From: Eretmocerus hayati
Taxonomy: Eukaryota; Arthropoda; Insecta; Hymenoptera; Aphelinidae
Length of the DNA: 64,000 bases
Direction of reading: 5' to 3'
NCBI GenBank assembly: GCA_029851415.1
Contig: CM056743.1
Span: forward strand, 91,982,501-92,046,500
Of this stretch, positions 53,546 to 62,835 are shown piece after piece. A program made the position numbers and the translations under genes. The notes beneath the pieces are model-generated. The model was not told the origin of the DNA and searched no databases. It saw only the letters and a list, made by a program, of their open reading frames with translations. Within the stretch, counting starts at the first letter, position 1; each line of letters opens with the position of its first letter.

Positions 53546-55244
53546 GTGGAATTCATTCATGTCGTGAACTATATGACAGGAAATCCAGCTCCAAGCACAT
53601 TGGGAAACCCCTGCCGCAAATGTCTCACTCCGGTATCCAAAGGAGTATCTCATGTCTGCGATGTGCAGCCACAAATTGATGATCTTTCAACTTATTTGGA
53701 AAGTTGTCCCCAAAAAGTACAAGATCAAGTAGTGTCCAAGTCCATAAAAATAGGACTGCAGTAAAAGAATGTCCAGAATCACAGGAGACAATCGTCATCC
53801 GACAATTACGAGTCAAGCCACTCCATTTCATCAGAAAATCCTGCAAAGGGTCCATAAGTGAAAAGACCGCGTGTAAACGGTCAGTATCTGCAGAGGATCT
53901 TTCAAAACCTCAGATAAGCATGAATTTGAGCTCCCGCCAGACGCATGGGATCGCCTTATTTCTCCGGACAGCCACACAAGATAGAAAATTCATCGAATCA
54001 GGCTCGTCGATTAAGCTTATGGAGAAATCTCACCCACTCAACGATTTTTTCAGCCACGGAGATTTTGAGTTCTTGAAGATTAATGGAAAAGAGATCTCCG
54101 AAGTGCACAGAGTTGTGGTCCATTGCGTTGGTATTAGTGATTCTATAGCGCTCATAAAGGAGGAAAAGCGCACTGAAGTGTGTCTTATCAAGAAGGGCTT
54201 GGACGGTGGAGGAGAATTTTTAAAATTTGCCTCTCAATTCAGTCGGAAAAATCGACAGCAGGAATTACCCGCTCAGAACGTCGGAAATTTTCTGACGGTA
54301 TTGCACTCAAACGGTTCAAGGATTCTGCAGTCAAGAAGATATTTCCGTTGACAGTAGCTCCTCAGATTCAAGAAAATTAGAACAATGTTTCTACATTAAT
54401 GAATGCTCAGGATCTCGAAGAGCTTGAGGGAACTATAGCTACCGATCTGAAATTAGCTAGCATCATATCCGATATTATGCAGCAGAGCTGCACCCACCCA
54501 TGCATCTGGTGTTCTGTGAATAAAGATGATCTCAACACCTGCAGGGAACTCAGAACGGTCCAAAAGAATCTGACTTACTACAAAAAGTGGGTTGCAGCTG
54601 AATCAGTGGAGAATGATGCGAAAAATTTCATGAACCGCGTGAACAGACCACTAATCAAGAGCGATCCGGACGAGACATTTCTGCAACTAATACCACCATC
54701 TCAACTGCACTTCATGTTAGGAGTGGTGAATGAAATATTCTTCCATATGTTCCGAGAGTTTGAGAGTGAATCTACAGCTTGGATGAGAAAATGCAACATT
54801 GAACGACAGATGACACATGGTAGCCCAGCTTTTAGAGGAAAAATTATGTGAAAAACTTTTGGAGAATATCAATTCACTATGTGTTCAACCAAATTCAAGA
54901 CTGGAAAAATATCAAAAATCCTTTTCTGACTCCCGGGATGTTGTTAACTCGTGTTCTGGAGAGGTTCTGGATCCCGATTACGATCTTTTCATCGCTAAGT
55001 TTCGTCAAAGCGATATGGACTTAGGAATCAGTGTGACTCTAAAGGTACCCGCAGTATTTCTTTACGTCGAACAGTTCTGCGAATCGAAAAAAGAGGATTG
55101 GGCTTCTACAGTGAGCAAGCAGTTGAGTCTGTTCACTTCGACTTCAACTCCCTCTAGGAGAAGTATAAAGATAACGATTCGAACGAGAAATATCCCGAGA
55201 AACTCCTACGTGCAGTGTACTCATACCATGCCTCCCACATTTGA
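53546..55244 (+). pseudogene. Broken gene of an uncharacterised multi-copy animal family
   Basis: The reading passes through three frames. It starts with a zinc-knuckle-like cluster (CRKC...HVC, 53612-53665). It then moves to the frame holding a basic region and a glycine motif, DGGGEFLK (54202-54225). A shift follows directly into the frame with FKICLSI, then a stop at 54378-54380, then a conserved-looking core with CTHPCIWC (54490-54513) and PPSQLHFMLGVVNEIF (54690-54737). A shift at about 54850 leads to EKLLENI and VTLKVPAVFLYVEQFC. Another at about 55093 leads to GLGFYSEQAVESVH, with a stop at 55153-55155 and a final TGA at 55242-55244. The order DGGG..LK, C..PC.WC, PP.LH.MLGVVN, EQA.ES.H matches from memory a repetitive uncharacterised family in insects and cnidarians. 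I cannot give its name or function. At least four frameshifts and two internal stops make it non-functional. Some shifts fall in A-runs and could be sequence errors, but not all. Confidence 0.7.
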
Positions 55245-55859
55245 AGAATTCATAAGTCTCTGGACAAAGATGAAATCATTCTGTATTACAGGCTCACAGT
55301 GACCTCTTATCATGTCTCCTCATCTATCTTGTACAATGTGCATCGATATTGGCCCCAACTTGAGCAGTTTTGAATAAAATGTGGATGGGAATCCCAATTT
55401 AAGATCCGGACTCTGCTTCATGATTTTTCCCCCAAAAAGACTCCCCACAATCAGCAGTTTTGGAGATTCAATCTCTCGTAACTATTCTCATTGTCATAAT
55501 CACTCGGATCATCCTCCTGAATCATCATTTTTCATTCAAATCATCATTATTTAAATCATCATTTGACCAAGGAATCTTAGAATTGAGGAACATTTATTAT
55601 CATTGAGGGAATGAGAGTTCCAAAAAATGTTCCAAATGACATTCCTCCAAAACGGCTCGGCGGAAGATTTTAATTCTCTTAGGAATATATTCTTCAAGTT
55701 ATCCGGAAACGGAAACCAAAATAATCCCGTTGGTAACGGAATATTTTATTTAAATTGCATTCAAGGGCACCATGTCAACACGCCAATTCACCATCACGCA
55801 AGCTTCTCCGATTCATTGACTACACTATATCATTCTCCTCCTTCATAACATCACCACAT
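55245..55859. other. No gene seen; transition to CAT-rich DNA
   Basis: The sequence after the relic shows no satellite monomer. A 73-residue frame at 55627-55848 has no recognisable motif and its end lies in low-complexity sequence. ATCATC/TCATCA motifs become frequent from about 55490. Confidence 0.45.
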
Positions 55860-56174
55860 CCATCTAATTCATTAATTCTTCACACCGCATTACCGCATCA
55901 CTTCTACTTCACACCATCATAATCATCATCATCCTAATCTCCATCATCATCTCAATCACCATCATCATCAACACACAATTTAAAAATCATCCACTCCATT
56001 CTTCCATTGTCATTCTCTTACCATACCTCCATCACCACCATTCATTAACCGCATCAAACCAGCATGCCAATGATTGCAAATTTAGAGATAAAAATTAATC
56101 TCTATTAAGGAGGGTGAGACGGACATCAAGCCTCATCATCATTATATCATCATCATCATTACATCTTCATCATA

Positions 56175-56241
<67 letters not shown>

Positions 56242-56544
56242 ACACTCAATTCAACCACCATCATAACACATCAAATATTCTTTCATCAAACATTCATCAA
56301 ACCATTCATTAACTTCATTGACTGAACACGCCAATGATCGACAATTTAGAGATAACTTTCATCTCTATTGAGGAGGGTGAGGCAAACATCAAACCTCATC
56401 ATCATCATGATCACCATCATCATTACATCTTCATCATTTCCATCATCAGCATCATCATTTTAATCATTATCATCAACACTCCATCCACTCATCATCATAC
56501 ATAGAATATCCTCCCATCAAACCATTCATTAACTCCATTGATTA
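55860..56544. repeat. CAT-rich tandem repeat, left of the retrotransposon
   Basis: Low-complexity CAT/ATC-rich DNA with a recurring non-simple motif. ATGCCAATGATTGCAAATTTAGAGATA at about 56064 and CGCCAATGATCGACAATTTAGAGATA at about 56329 are each followed by an ATCTCTATT(A/G)AGGAGGGTGAG box and then AACCTCATC or GCCTCATC, about 264 bp apart. The same boxes, with extra sequence in the middle, occur right of the retrotransposon at 62995 and 63540. The Copia element therefore landed inside this repeat. No coding function is seen. Confidence 0.65.
56177..56240. repeat. (CAT)21 microsatellite
   Basis: An uninterrupted run of 21 CAT triplets, the purest segment of the surrounding CAT-rich DNA. 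Its length is probably variable between individuals. Confidence 0.9.
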
Positions 56545-56549
56545 AACTT
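56545..56549. repeat. Target-site duplication, left copy (AACTT)
   Basis: AACTT directly precedes the outer end of the LTR at 56550 and is repeated directly after the other LTR at 62831-62835. Five bases is the usual Copia-type integrase stagger. Confidence 0.85.
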
Positions 56550-56850
56550 TGATATAGGTAGGATCAGAAGATATAGAGTGAAGTACGATAAGGTAGAGGT
56601 TGTTTCAACTGAGGTTTATTATAGATACTCTGACAGAGAGTCTCTTATATACGAAGAGACACGGAGACAGATTCATACTAAGGGCTGTGAGCCACCAAAG
56701 GGAAGAACAACCATGTAATCGATCAAGGGGGTGGCTCATGCGCGGACACACAGTACGAGTGGGGGTACAGCATCGCCACACGTACATACATAGATCGAGT
56801 ATATAGGTATAGGATTGGTTCATACATATTATATGTATTTCATCCCAACA
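56550..56850 (-). repeat. 3' LTR of the Copia element
   Basis: 301 bp, starting TGTTGGGATG and ending ACCTATATCA on the minus strand. It contains the same TATA-like and polyadenylation motifs as the 5' LTR. The differences from that LTR cluster in two spots, around 56595-56605 and 56752-56763. Confidence 0.93.
56615..56620 (-). terminator. Polyadenylation signal AATAAA in the 3' LTR
   Basis: AATAAA on the minus strand, 24 bp downstream of the TATATAAG motif of the same LTR. The very short TATA-to-AATAAA distance is a compact LTR arrangement; the cleavage site itself cannot be seen. Confidence 0.6.
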
Positions 56851-56858
56851 CTCCCTTC
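56851..56858 (-). promoter_or_regulatory. Polypurine tract of the Copia element
   Basis: GAAGGGAG on the minus strand lies directly against the TG of the 3' LTR, the position from which plus-strand DNA synthesis starts in LTR retrotransposons. Confidence 0.75.
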
Positions 56859-56871
56859 ACAATTCGTATAA

Positions 56872-57738
56872 TCAAAGTCCCAATCCTTTCATACAATCAT
56901 TGTGCTTCCCGCTAAACAGTGGTTCCGTCAGAAAATCGGCTAACATTGCATCAGTTTCCAAATGTTTGACTTCAATAATTTTCTCATCAATACATTCACG
57001 AATGAAATGGTACTCCACATCAATATGTTTAGTCTTCGGTTCATAAGCTGTAGTCTTTGCCAGGTCGATAGCTGCAAGATTATCCACAAAAGTCAGTATT
57101 GGCTCACTGATCATCTTCGCGTCGATCTCTGAAATGAGGTTCCTCAACCATAAGGCCTCTTGACAAGCCACTGCGAGGGCATGATATTCTGCTTCACATG
57201 TTGACCGTGCAGTTCGTCTCTGTTCCTTACTTGACCATGATATCGGCGCTCCTTTGTAGGTAGAAACATATCCCGCTATGGATTTTCTATCGTATCCATC
57301 ATTCGCATAATCTGAGTCACTGTATCCAATGAGTTTTGAGTTACCGCGTACAGAAAAATTTGAACTCACATCCTTCGTTACTTGTAAAAATCGTAGGTGT
57401 CTTCTAGCGGCTTCAATATGTGTGTTTTGCGGATTTCTTGTATAGATACTAAAAATAAGTGCACGAGCTGCGTAGCAAATGTCAGGTTTTGTGGTCTGGC
57501 TCAGATATAATACGCTGCCAACTACTGCTTCACAATCGAAATTTTTGAGTTTTTGAGTATTTCCATCTGAAGACTCTCTTTGTTCGTCAATCTGAACGGC
57601 ACTCAATCTTTGATCTGCATCTAGAGGTGTAACAACTGCATTACAATCCTTCATTTGGAATTCTTCTGAAATCTGCATCACATAATTGGATTGATTCACT
57701 GTTATGGTTCCTATCTTCTGATCTTGCTGAAATTCCAT
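56872..57738 (-). pseudogene. Copia pol: RT thumb/connection and RNase H
   Basis: An open frame of 288 codons ending 13 bp before the polypurine tract, the normal C-terminal end of a Copia polyprotein. The first ATG is not a real start: in-frame sequence upstream already reads as the conserved LGPVKYFL segment of the RT. Next come the AVVGSVLYLSQTTKPDI and ARRHLRFL motifs, then RNase H with YSDSDYAND, SWSSKEQRRTARSTCEAEYH, FVDNLAAI and TKHIDVEYHFIRE. The acidic residues expected for RNase H (Asp in YSDSDYA, Glu in CEAEYH, Asp in VDNLAA) are all present. This is the best preserved part of the element. It is cut off from the rest of pol by stops and frameshifts upstream, so it can only be a relic. 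Confidence 0.9.
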
Positions 57739-57886
57739 GCTCAGGAAGTATTTGACAGGACCAAGATCTCTAAAACGAGTTTCTCACTTGGAAATTCTAC
57801 AAGTTGATCCTTCGAATCTGCTAACGTAGTTATAATCAATTCATCATTCACGTATACAGCCAAAATCAACAAGTTATCTTTGATAA
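57739..57886 (-). pseudogene. Copia pol: RT catalytic segment, YVND instead of YVDD
   Basis: The short stretch between the foldback insertion and the RNase H frame reads FIKDNLLILAVYVNDELIIT on the minus strand, the RT palm motif. The first Asp of the catalytic YVDD pair is Asn here (codon 57846-57848). In this family both Asp residues bind the catalytic metals, so this alone should abolish polymerase activity. Reading in the same frame then runs to a stop at about 57740, while the conserved LGPVKYFL reading continues in another frame, so a frameshift lies at about 57755-57790. Confidence 0.85.
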
Positions 57887-59292
57887 ATTCCATTTAAAAA
57901 CGACACATGAAAAATAGTGATGTCTCGGATCGGTTTCTCGTAGTTTTGATTCGATTCTGTAGTCCAAAATATGAAGTTTTCACCCACTGGGAGGTCCCAA
58001 AAGATTTTCGGAGTCGCCTGCGGAGCTATTTCTGTTCCGCTTTTCGATTCCACTAAAGCATCGAGATCATGATCTTCTTTTACGAAATTAAATATATCTC
58101 GAGTTAGGATCAAGATAATGCAACGCGGTTCGCACCATTCGAAAGATCCTAAAAAACCTATCAAAAGTGACCTTGAAAATTTTTGTTCAGCCTTTTCAGG
58201 TCCTGATCAGGCAAAATCCGGGAAAATCAGACTAACCTGATTATCTCAAAAAGCAATTTTCTTTAATTTCTCTAAAATATGACTTCTCATGCAAAATTGC
58301 ACGATCTTTGCGATGGAACTGGTCCGAAGTTGTTTGTTTTTACGATTTTATGCGTATTCTGGTCAATATTCCGATTTTTCATCCTCCGACCAATCAGAAA
58401 ACAGAATTTCCTGCGCGTGCGCGTAGTTTACTGAATTCCAAAGTAGTTTCAATTGAGAGCTGAGGAAATTTCCTTCAAAATGACCCCTTGCAAAAGTCAA
58501 TTACATTTCCCCAGTCAGTATCTACGGCACCTTCATTGGAAGAGAAGGATGACCAGAGCGAGATGACCTCATGTATCGTGAACCAGAGCCTTGAGACCTT
58601 TTCTTGCATCCATGTTGTCAGTGGTGTTGATAATCTCGATGTCTAAAGAACCGTGTAGCTTTATTTTCAGTGGATCAAATGGAGTTCTGCAACAGATCAT
58701 TTTGAAGGAAATTTTCTCAGCTTTCGAATGAATTCACTGTGAAATCCGGTAAACTACGCGCATGCGCAGAAATCTCTGTTTCCTGATTGGTCGGAGAATG
58801 AGAAATTGGAAAATTGACCCTAAAACGCATAAAACCGTAAAAACGCAACTTCGAACCAGGTCCATCACAAAGATCGTGCAATTTTGCATGAGAAATCATA
58901 TTTTAGAAAAATTTAAAAAAATTGCTCTTTGATATAATCAGGTTAACCTGATCTTTCCGGATTTTGCCTGATCAGGGCCGGAAGAAGCTGAATAAAAATT
59001 CCCAAGGTCACTTTCGATAGGTTTTCCAGGATCCTCCGAATGGCGCGAACCGCATTGCATTATCTTGGGCCAAACTCGAGATATATTCAATTTAGTAAAA
59101 AAAGATCGATGATTTTGATGCTCTAGTGGAATCGAAAAGCGAAACAGGAATAGCTTCGCAGGTGATTCCGAAATTCTTCTGGGACCTCCCAGTGGGTGAG
59201 AATTCCATATTCTGGACTGCAAAATCGAATCAAAATCACGAAAAACCGACCCGAGACATCACTATTTTTCATGTGTCGTTTTCAAATGGAAT
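57887..59292. mobile_element. Foldback element inserted in the Copia RT
   Basis: 1.4 kb with two long inverted arms, about 57887-58491 and 58689-59292, around a spacer of about 197 bp. The ends read AAAACGACACATGAAAAATAGTGATGTCTCGG on the left, and the reverse complement of the right end is nearly the same (written here as positions 57897-57928). Further paired boxes are CACCCACTGGGAGGTCCCA, ATATATCTCGAGTT, CCTGATCAGGCAAAATCCGG, and GCAAAATTGCACGATCTTTG. The arms differ by roughly 15 percent. It splits the RT between the KGW and FIKD codons, so it is younger than the Copia insertion. No transposase is seen; open frames of about 95 and 60 codons in the two arms are mirror images of each other. 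Structure fits a non-autonomous foldback or long-TIR DNA transposon. The target duplication is unclear because the flanks, ATTCCATTT and AAATGGAAT, are themselves complementary. Confidence 0.85.
58492..58688. other. Spacer between foldback arms
   Basis: About 197 bp that do not pair between the arms. No open frame, motif or simple repeat was recognised in it. Confidence 0.6.
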
Positions 59293-59808
59293 CCATCCTT
59301 TATGTTGCAAAATAAAAACACATGGATCAGTCTTACATTGTTTGAATCCCAAATTCAGTAGAATCGAGGTCAATTTCTCATTCCATTTTCGAGATCCTTC
59401 CTTTAGTCCGTATAAAGCCTTCTTCAGTCGTGAGACTTTTCCGGGATATTCTCTCTTCACGAATGGCTTTGGTTGTGGAACATATATTTCTTCTTCTGAA
59501 TCTCCATTCAGGGGAGCCGTTTCAACATCGATATGGGAAATCGTCAACTTATGCTCAACTGCGAATCCTATGAGGAATCGTATACTTGTGTAACGAACAA
59601 CTGGACAGTAGGTTTCATGATAATCTTGATTTGGTGGCTGTCTGAAACCTCTTGCTACAAGTCTCGCTTTATACTTATCTATTGAGATCCATCAGTTCTT
59701 TTTTTCAATTTGGAAACCCATTTGAGGTCTATGAGTGACTTATCCGGTGGTAAATCTGTGAGTTCCCATGCATTATCATTATTCAATGATTTCAATTCTG
59801 CCTGTGGC
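59293..59808 (-). pseudogene. Copia pol: RT fingers and N-terminal palm, frameshifted
   Basis: On the minus strand the RT begins in one frame (NNDNAWELTDLPPD, DLKWVSKLK), ends at a TAG at about 59684, and is picked up in another frame as KYKARLVARGFRQPPNQDYH, CPVVRYTSIRFL and HIDVETAPLNGD, KALYGLKEGSRKW and CVFILQHKGW. The metal-binding Asp of the first palm motif (HIDVETA) is present, while the usual TAFLNG reads TAPLNG. The open frame of 59269-59547 runs into the foldback end, so its last codons are foreign. At least two frame changes lie in this 0.5 kb. Confidence 0.85.
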
Positions 59809-60462
59809 TCAAATCCATTCTTCTTTCTTGTCGGATTCACAAGCTTCCTCCCAAGTTCTGGGCTCTAATATACCAGGAGAACTATTCAAGTACATAGCAT
59901 ATTCATCGAATTTATCATTCGGACTGATGCTGAAATCCATAACATAATCAGTGTATTTCTCTGGTAATCTTGTATTCCTTTTTGGTCTTCCTTCTTCTTT
60001 TGTTCCATGAGTATTCTCATCGCTTTCTGAATCCAACTCATCATCTTTGAGATTATCCTCACTATCGATATTTTCGGAAGGCTCATCTTCAGGCTTGTTC
60101 CGAGGGATTTCATTGGAATCATCTTCAATCCACGGTATGAGAGTCTCGTTCATATCTATCATAGATTCCTTCTTTCCATTCAACATCTTATTCTCGAGAA
60201 ATATTACGTTCCTGCTGAATACAATTTTTCCTGTGTCAGGGTCTATCAGTCTGTATCCCTTCTTATCTAGAGCATAATCAACGAAGATCATCTTCTTCGA
60301 TTTCTGATCCCATTTCAATCTTTTTCCTTTGGGAATATACATCATTGCTGTGCAACCAAAAACTTTGAGATTGCTTAGATTCGGTCTTTGTCCTGTCCAT
60401 ATTTCTTCGGGAGAAGTATTAGGTAACATAGCCGTGGGAGTTTTATTCACGATATAGTTCAC
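59809..60462 (-). pseudogene. Copia pol: integrase C-terminus and linker to RT
   Basis: 218 codons with the typical Copia integrase C-terminal segment (NKTPTAMLPNTSPEEIWTG, LKVFGCTAMMYIPK), an FVDYALDKKGYRLIDP block and an acidic linker with many Glu, Asp and Asn, then the WEEACES start of the RT region. The ATG at 60460-60462 is internal: the preceding YWAQAVSTV reads in this frame, and it is separated from the upstream integrase frame only by a missing base in an A-run near 60495. A TGA at 59809-59811 ends it where the RT should continue in another frame. Confidence 0.88.
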
Positions 60463-60467
60463 TGTAC

Positions 60468-61766
60468 TTACAGCTTGAGCCCAATATTTTTTGGAAGTTT
60501 AGCATCTGCCAGAATGGCTCTCCCTTTTTCGACTAGCATTCCATTTTTTCTTCCTGCTACGCCATTTTGCTCTGGTGTATACGGACAAGTCGTTTGACAG
60601 ATAATGCCTGCTTCTTGTAAGTAATTTTTCAAATCATTATTTATATATTCTCTCCCATTATCACATCTTATCATTTTTATCTTAGTATTCAACAGATTCT
60701 CTACCAATTTCTTGTGAATAATCATATGATCTTTCACATCTGATTTATTTTTCAAAAAGTAGACCATGGTATATCTGCTATGATCGTCAATCAATGTCAA
60801 GAAATATTTGGCTCCACCTGAAGATACAGTTTCCATCGGTCCACATAGATCAGTATGTATCAATTGTAGCAATTTCTGAGGTCTGTGCTGTCCTTTTGGG
60901 GAAGGTAGTCGAAACTGTTTACCTTTCAAGCAAATTTCACATGGATCCTCATTGCATGTGGAAATCTGATAACCATCGGCCAAACTGTTCAGCATCATCA
61001 TATACTTCCTATTTAAATGAGCGAGCCGTTTGTGCCACGAATCAGTTCCATCATTCTGAGCTTGATTGCAGATGGAATATGCGATTCTTTCGTTTTCAAA
61101 GCTATCATTGCTCATATTTATCCTATACATGCATCCTACTCCTTTGGCGTTGGCTACAAATTTCGACGCACATCTTATGATGCACATGTCTCTCGAAAAA
61201 TTCACGGAGAATCCTAAACTAGTCAGTTCATGGACTGATACTAGATTAGTTTCTAATTTCGGTACGAAGAGAGTACCTCTCAGAGTTATCATTTTAGATT
61301 CATCATTCACTAGTACGTTTATTCTCACCTCAACTTTACTCTGAGCTTCTAGCTTATCTCCACTAGCTGTGGTGACTTTGCCGTCGACGGGTAAGAAGTT
61401 CAGGAATAATTCCTTGTAAGGCAACATATTCTGCTTTGCGCCAAAATCTAAGTACCGATCATTTTTGGTTGGGCTTATCTTCAAACTGTTGGTCATTAAC
61501 ACGTATAATTCATTCATTTCTTCAGATGCACCTGTATTACTGGAGCTTCTCTCTGTAGTGGAAGTATTAGCTATCCATGCTAGAGCTTTCTCGACTTCGT
61601 CGGAGGCGCATAAATTACTTCTTCCATTGTTAGATTTCCTCGGAGATTTGCAAAATCTTGAGATATGACCATGCTTCTTGCACTTGAAACATCTTCTTTG
61701 GTTTCTAAAATTCTGTCTCGAATCTTCATAATTTTTTCTTTTTGTAAGAACTCGTGAAAAATGCAC
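60468..61766 (-). pseudogene. Copia pol: zinc knuckle, protease, integrase
   Basis: 432 codons. In order: zinc knuckle CFKCKKHGHISRFC (CX2CX4HX4C, residues about 27-40); protease motif LDFGAKQNM at about 108, where the usual Asp-Ser/Thr-Gly active site has Phe (codon 61443-61445); GAG-pre-integrase zinc domain WHKRLAHLNRK...CEICLKGKQ; integrase core HTDLCGP, LIDDHSRY, RCDNGREY and TPEQNGVAGRKN. The first two catalytic Asp are kept, but the catalytic Glu of the normal GVAERKN is Gly (codon 60552-60554). Protease and integrase should therefore both be inactive even before the frameshift that ends this frame at LKL. It overlaps the gag frame by 41 bp; the start ATG shown is not a real start, since the polyprotein continues from gag. 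Confidence 0.92.
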
Positions 61767-62346
61767 TATCGTCTGATGTTGCGTGCGATTTTCCTCTCAT
61801 TTGCACATCTTGCAACAATTTCGTTTGGATATTTTCACCTTCGATTGGGGTGCCAGAACTCTCTAATCCCATAATCATCGGCTTGTACCACTCTGGTAGT
61901 CTAGCGAGTAAAAGAGTTCCTACCCATTCATCTCCAACCGTGGAATTCAGAGAATTCAATTTCTGCGCTGTCGTGCAAATTTTATTCACGTACTCTTCGG
62001 TACTTGCGCAATTCCCTAATCTTATTGTAACAAGCATTCTCAATAATCCGACCCTTCTTGTTAAACCAGGATCTTCGAAAGCAGCTTTTAAGTTATCCCA
62101 CACTTGCTTAGGTATGCTCGCATCTCTAATGTGCGAGTAATTAGATTTATCAACAGAGAGAATCAACTTTGCTTTGGCTTCTGCCATGTTACGCTCATTT
62201 GTTACTGCTATGGCGTCTCCCTCGACACATTCCCACAGATCCTCATGTTCGAGATGGGACTTCATTGCAAACGTCCAATCATTATAATCAGTCATACCTT
62301 TCAATTTTTCCACCAGAGGTAGACTACTGTTGCTGGTGTTTGCCAT
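61726..62346 (-). pseudogene. Copia gag, capsid region
   Basis: 206 codons from an ATG at 62344-62346, 170 bp after the primer-binding site, in the position of a Copia gag start. It has the features of the UBN2/gag-polypeptide family: KGMTDYNDWTFAMKSHL near the start, the AKLILSVDKSNYSHI and VWDNLKAAFED blocks, LLRMLVTIRLG, and LLLARLPEWYKPM. It stops after a lysine run (YKKKKL) made of A-rich DNA, while the zinc knuckle that belongs to gag is in the neighbouring frame. Drosophila copia has one continuous frame, so a single-base change in the A-run is the likely cause. A programmed shift is possible but less likely. No internal stop is seen. Confidence 0.88.
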
Positions 62347-62516
62347 TGTTCCGCTTGATTATTGATCCACGGTCAGTTGCCACGTCGGAGTCTCTACCAC
62401 TCAGCACGGGAAATGCCACGCCCAAACGGAGGTATATATGAAGACCTCGGCGTCGTCTGTCGTTCAATACTCCTTACTCATGTCTTCTTCTCTATGATGA
62501 TTTTAAGCTTTGTGAT

Positions 62517-62530
62517 CTGGGCTCATAACC
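62517..62530 (-). promoter_or_regulatory. Primer-binding site, half tRNA-iMet type
   Basis: GGTTATGAGCCCAG on the minus strand directly follows the CA end of the 5' LTR. It matches, with one mismatch, the complement of the anticodon-stem region of initiator tRNA-Met as I recall it, not the tRNA 3' end. Drosophila copia is known to prime from such a tRNA half. The 170 bp from here to the gag ATG hold no feature I recognise. Confidence 0.75.
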
Positions 62531-62830
62531 TGATATGGGTAGGATCAGAAGATATAGAGTGAAGTACGATAAGGTGGAGACTGGTTTAACTGAGGTTTAT
62601 TATAGATACTCTCACAGAGAGTCTCTTATATACGGAGAGACACGGAGACAGATTCATACTGAGGGCTGTGAGCCACCAAAGGGAAGAACAACCATGTAAT
62701 CGATTGAGGGGGTGGCTCATGCGCGGACACACAGTATACATGGGGTACAGCATTGCCACACGTACATACATAGATCGAGTATATAGATACAGGATTGGTT
62801 CACATATATTATATGTATTTTATCCCAACA
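62531..62830 (-). repeat. 5' LTR of the Copia element
   Basis: 300 bp, starting TGTTGGGATA and ending CCCATATCA on the minus strand. It aligns end to end with the 3' LTR at 56550-56850, with about 21 substitutions and a one-base difference in a G-run. Confidence 0.93.
62625..62632 (-). promoter_or_regulatory. TATA box of the 5' LTR
   Basis: TATATAAG on the minus strand, conserved in the other LTR (56644-56651) and followed 24 bp later by AATAAA. This is the expected promoter position for the genomic transcript. The start site is not visible. Confidence 0.6.
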
Positions 62831-62835
62831 AACTT
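62831..62835. repeat. Target-site duplication, right copy (AACTT)
   Basis: Directly follows the 5' LTR and repeats the AACTT at 56545-56549. Confidence 0.85.

Larger units (their letters stand above)
56550..62830 (-). mobile_element. Copia-superfamily LTR retrotransposon, defective
   Basis: The 6281-bp element is bounded by two direct LTRs that begin TG and end CA on the minus strand, flanked by a 5-bp AACTT duplication. Its gene order on the minus strand is gag, protease, integrase, reverse transcriptase, RNase H, and integrase before RT defines the Copia superfamily. A primer-binding site follows the 5' LTR and a polypurine tract precedes the 3' LTR. Without the 1.4-kb foldback insertion it is about 4.9 kb, the normal size. 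The LTRs differ at about 21 of 300 positions plus one indel by eye count, roughly 7 percent, so the insertion is not recent. Frameshifts, stops and altered catalytic residues show that it cannot move by itself. Confidence 0.95.

Noticed and set aside
57874..58164. Protein-coding gene in the foldback left arm (96 codons) and its mirror at 59126-59280
   Set aside because: The two arms read similarly only because they are inverted copies; the residue differences are as frequent as expected from about 15 percent DNA divergence, and the ends run into Copia sequence.
60794..61344. Plus-strand open frames of 66-128 codons opposite pol
   Set aside because: Shadows of the integrase/protease reading frame on the minus strand.
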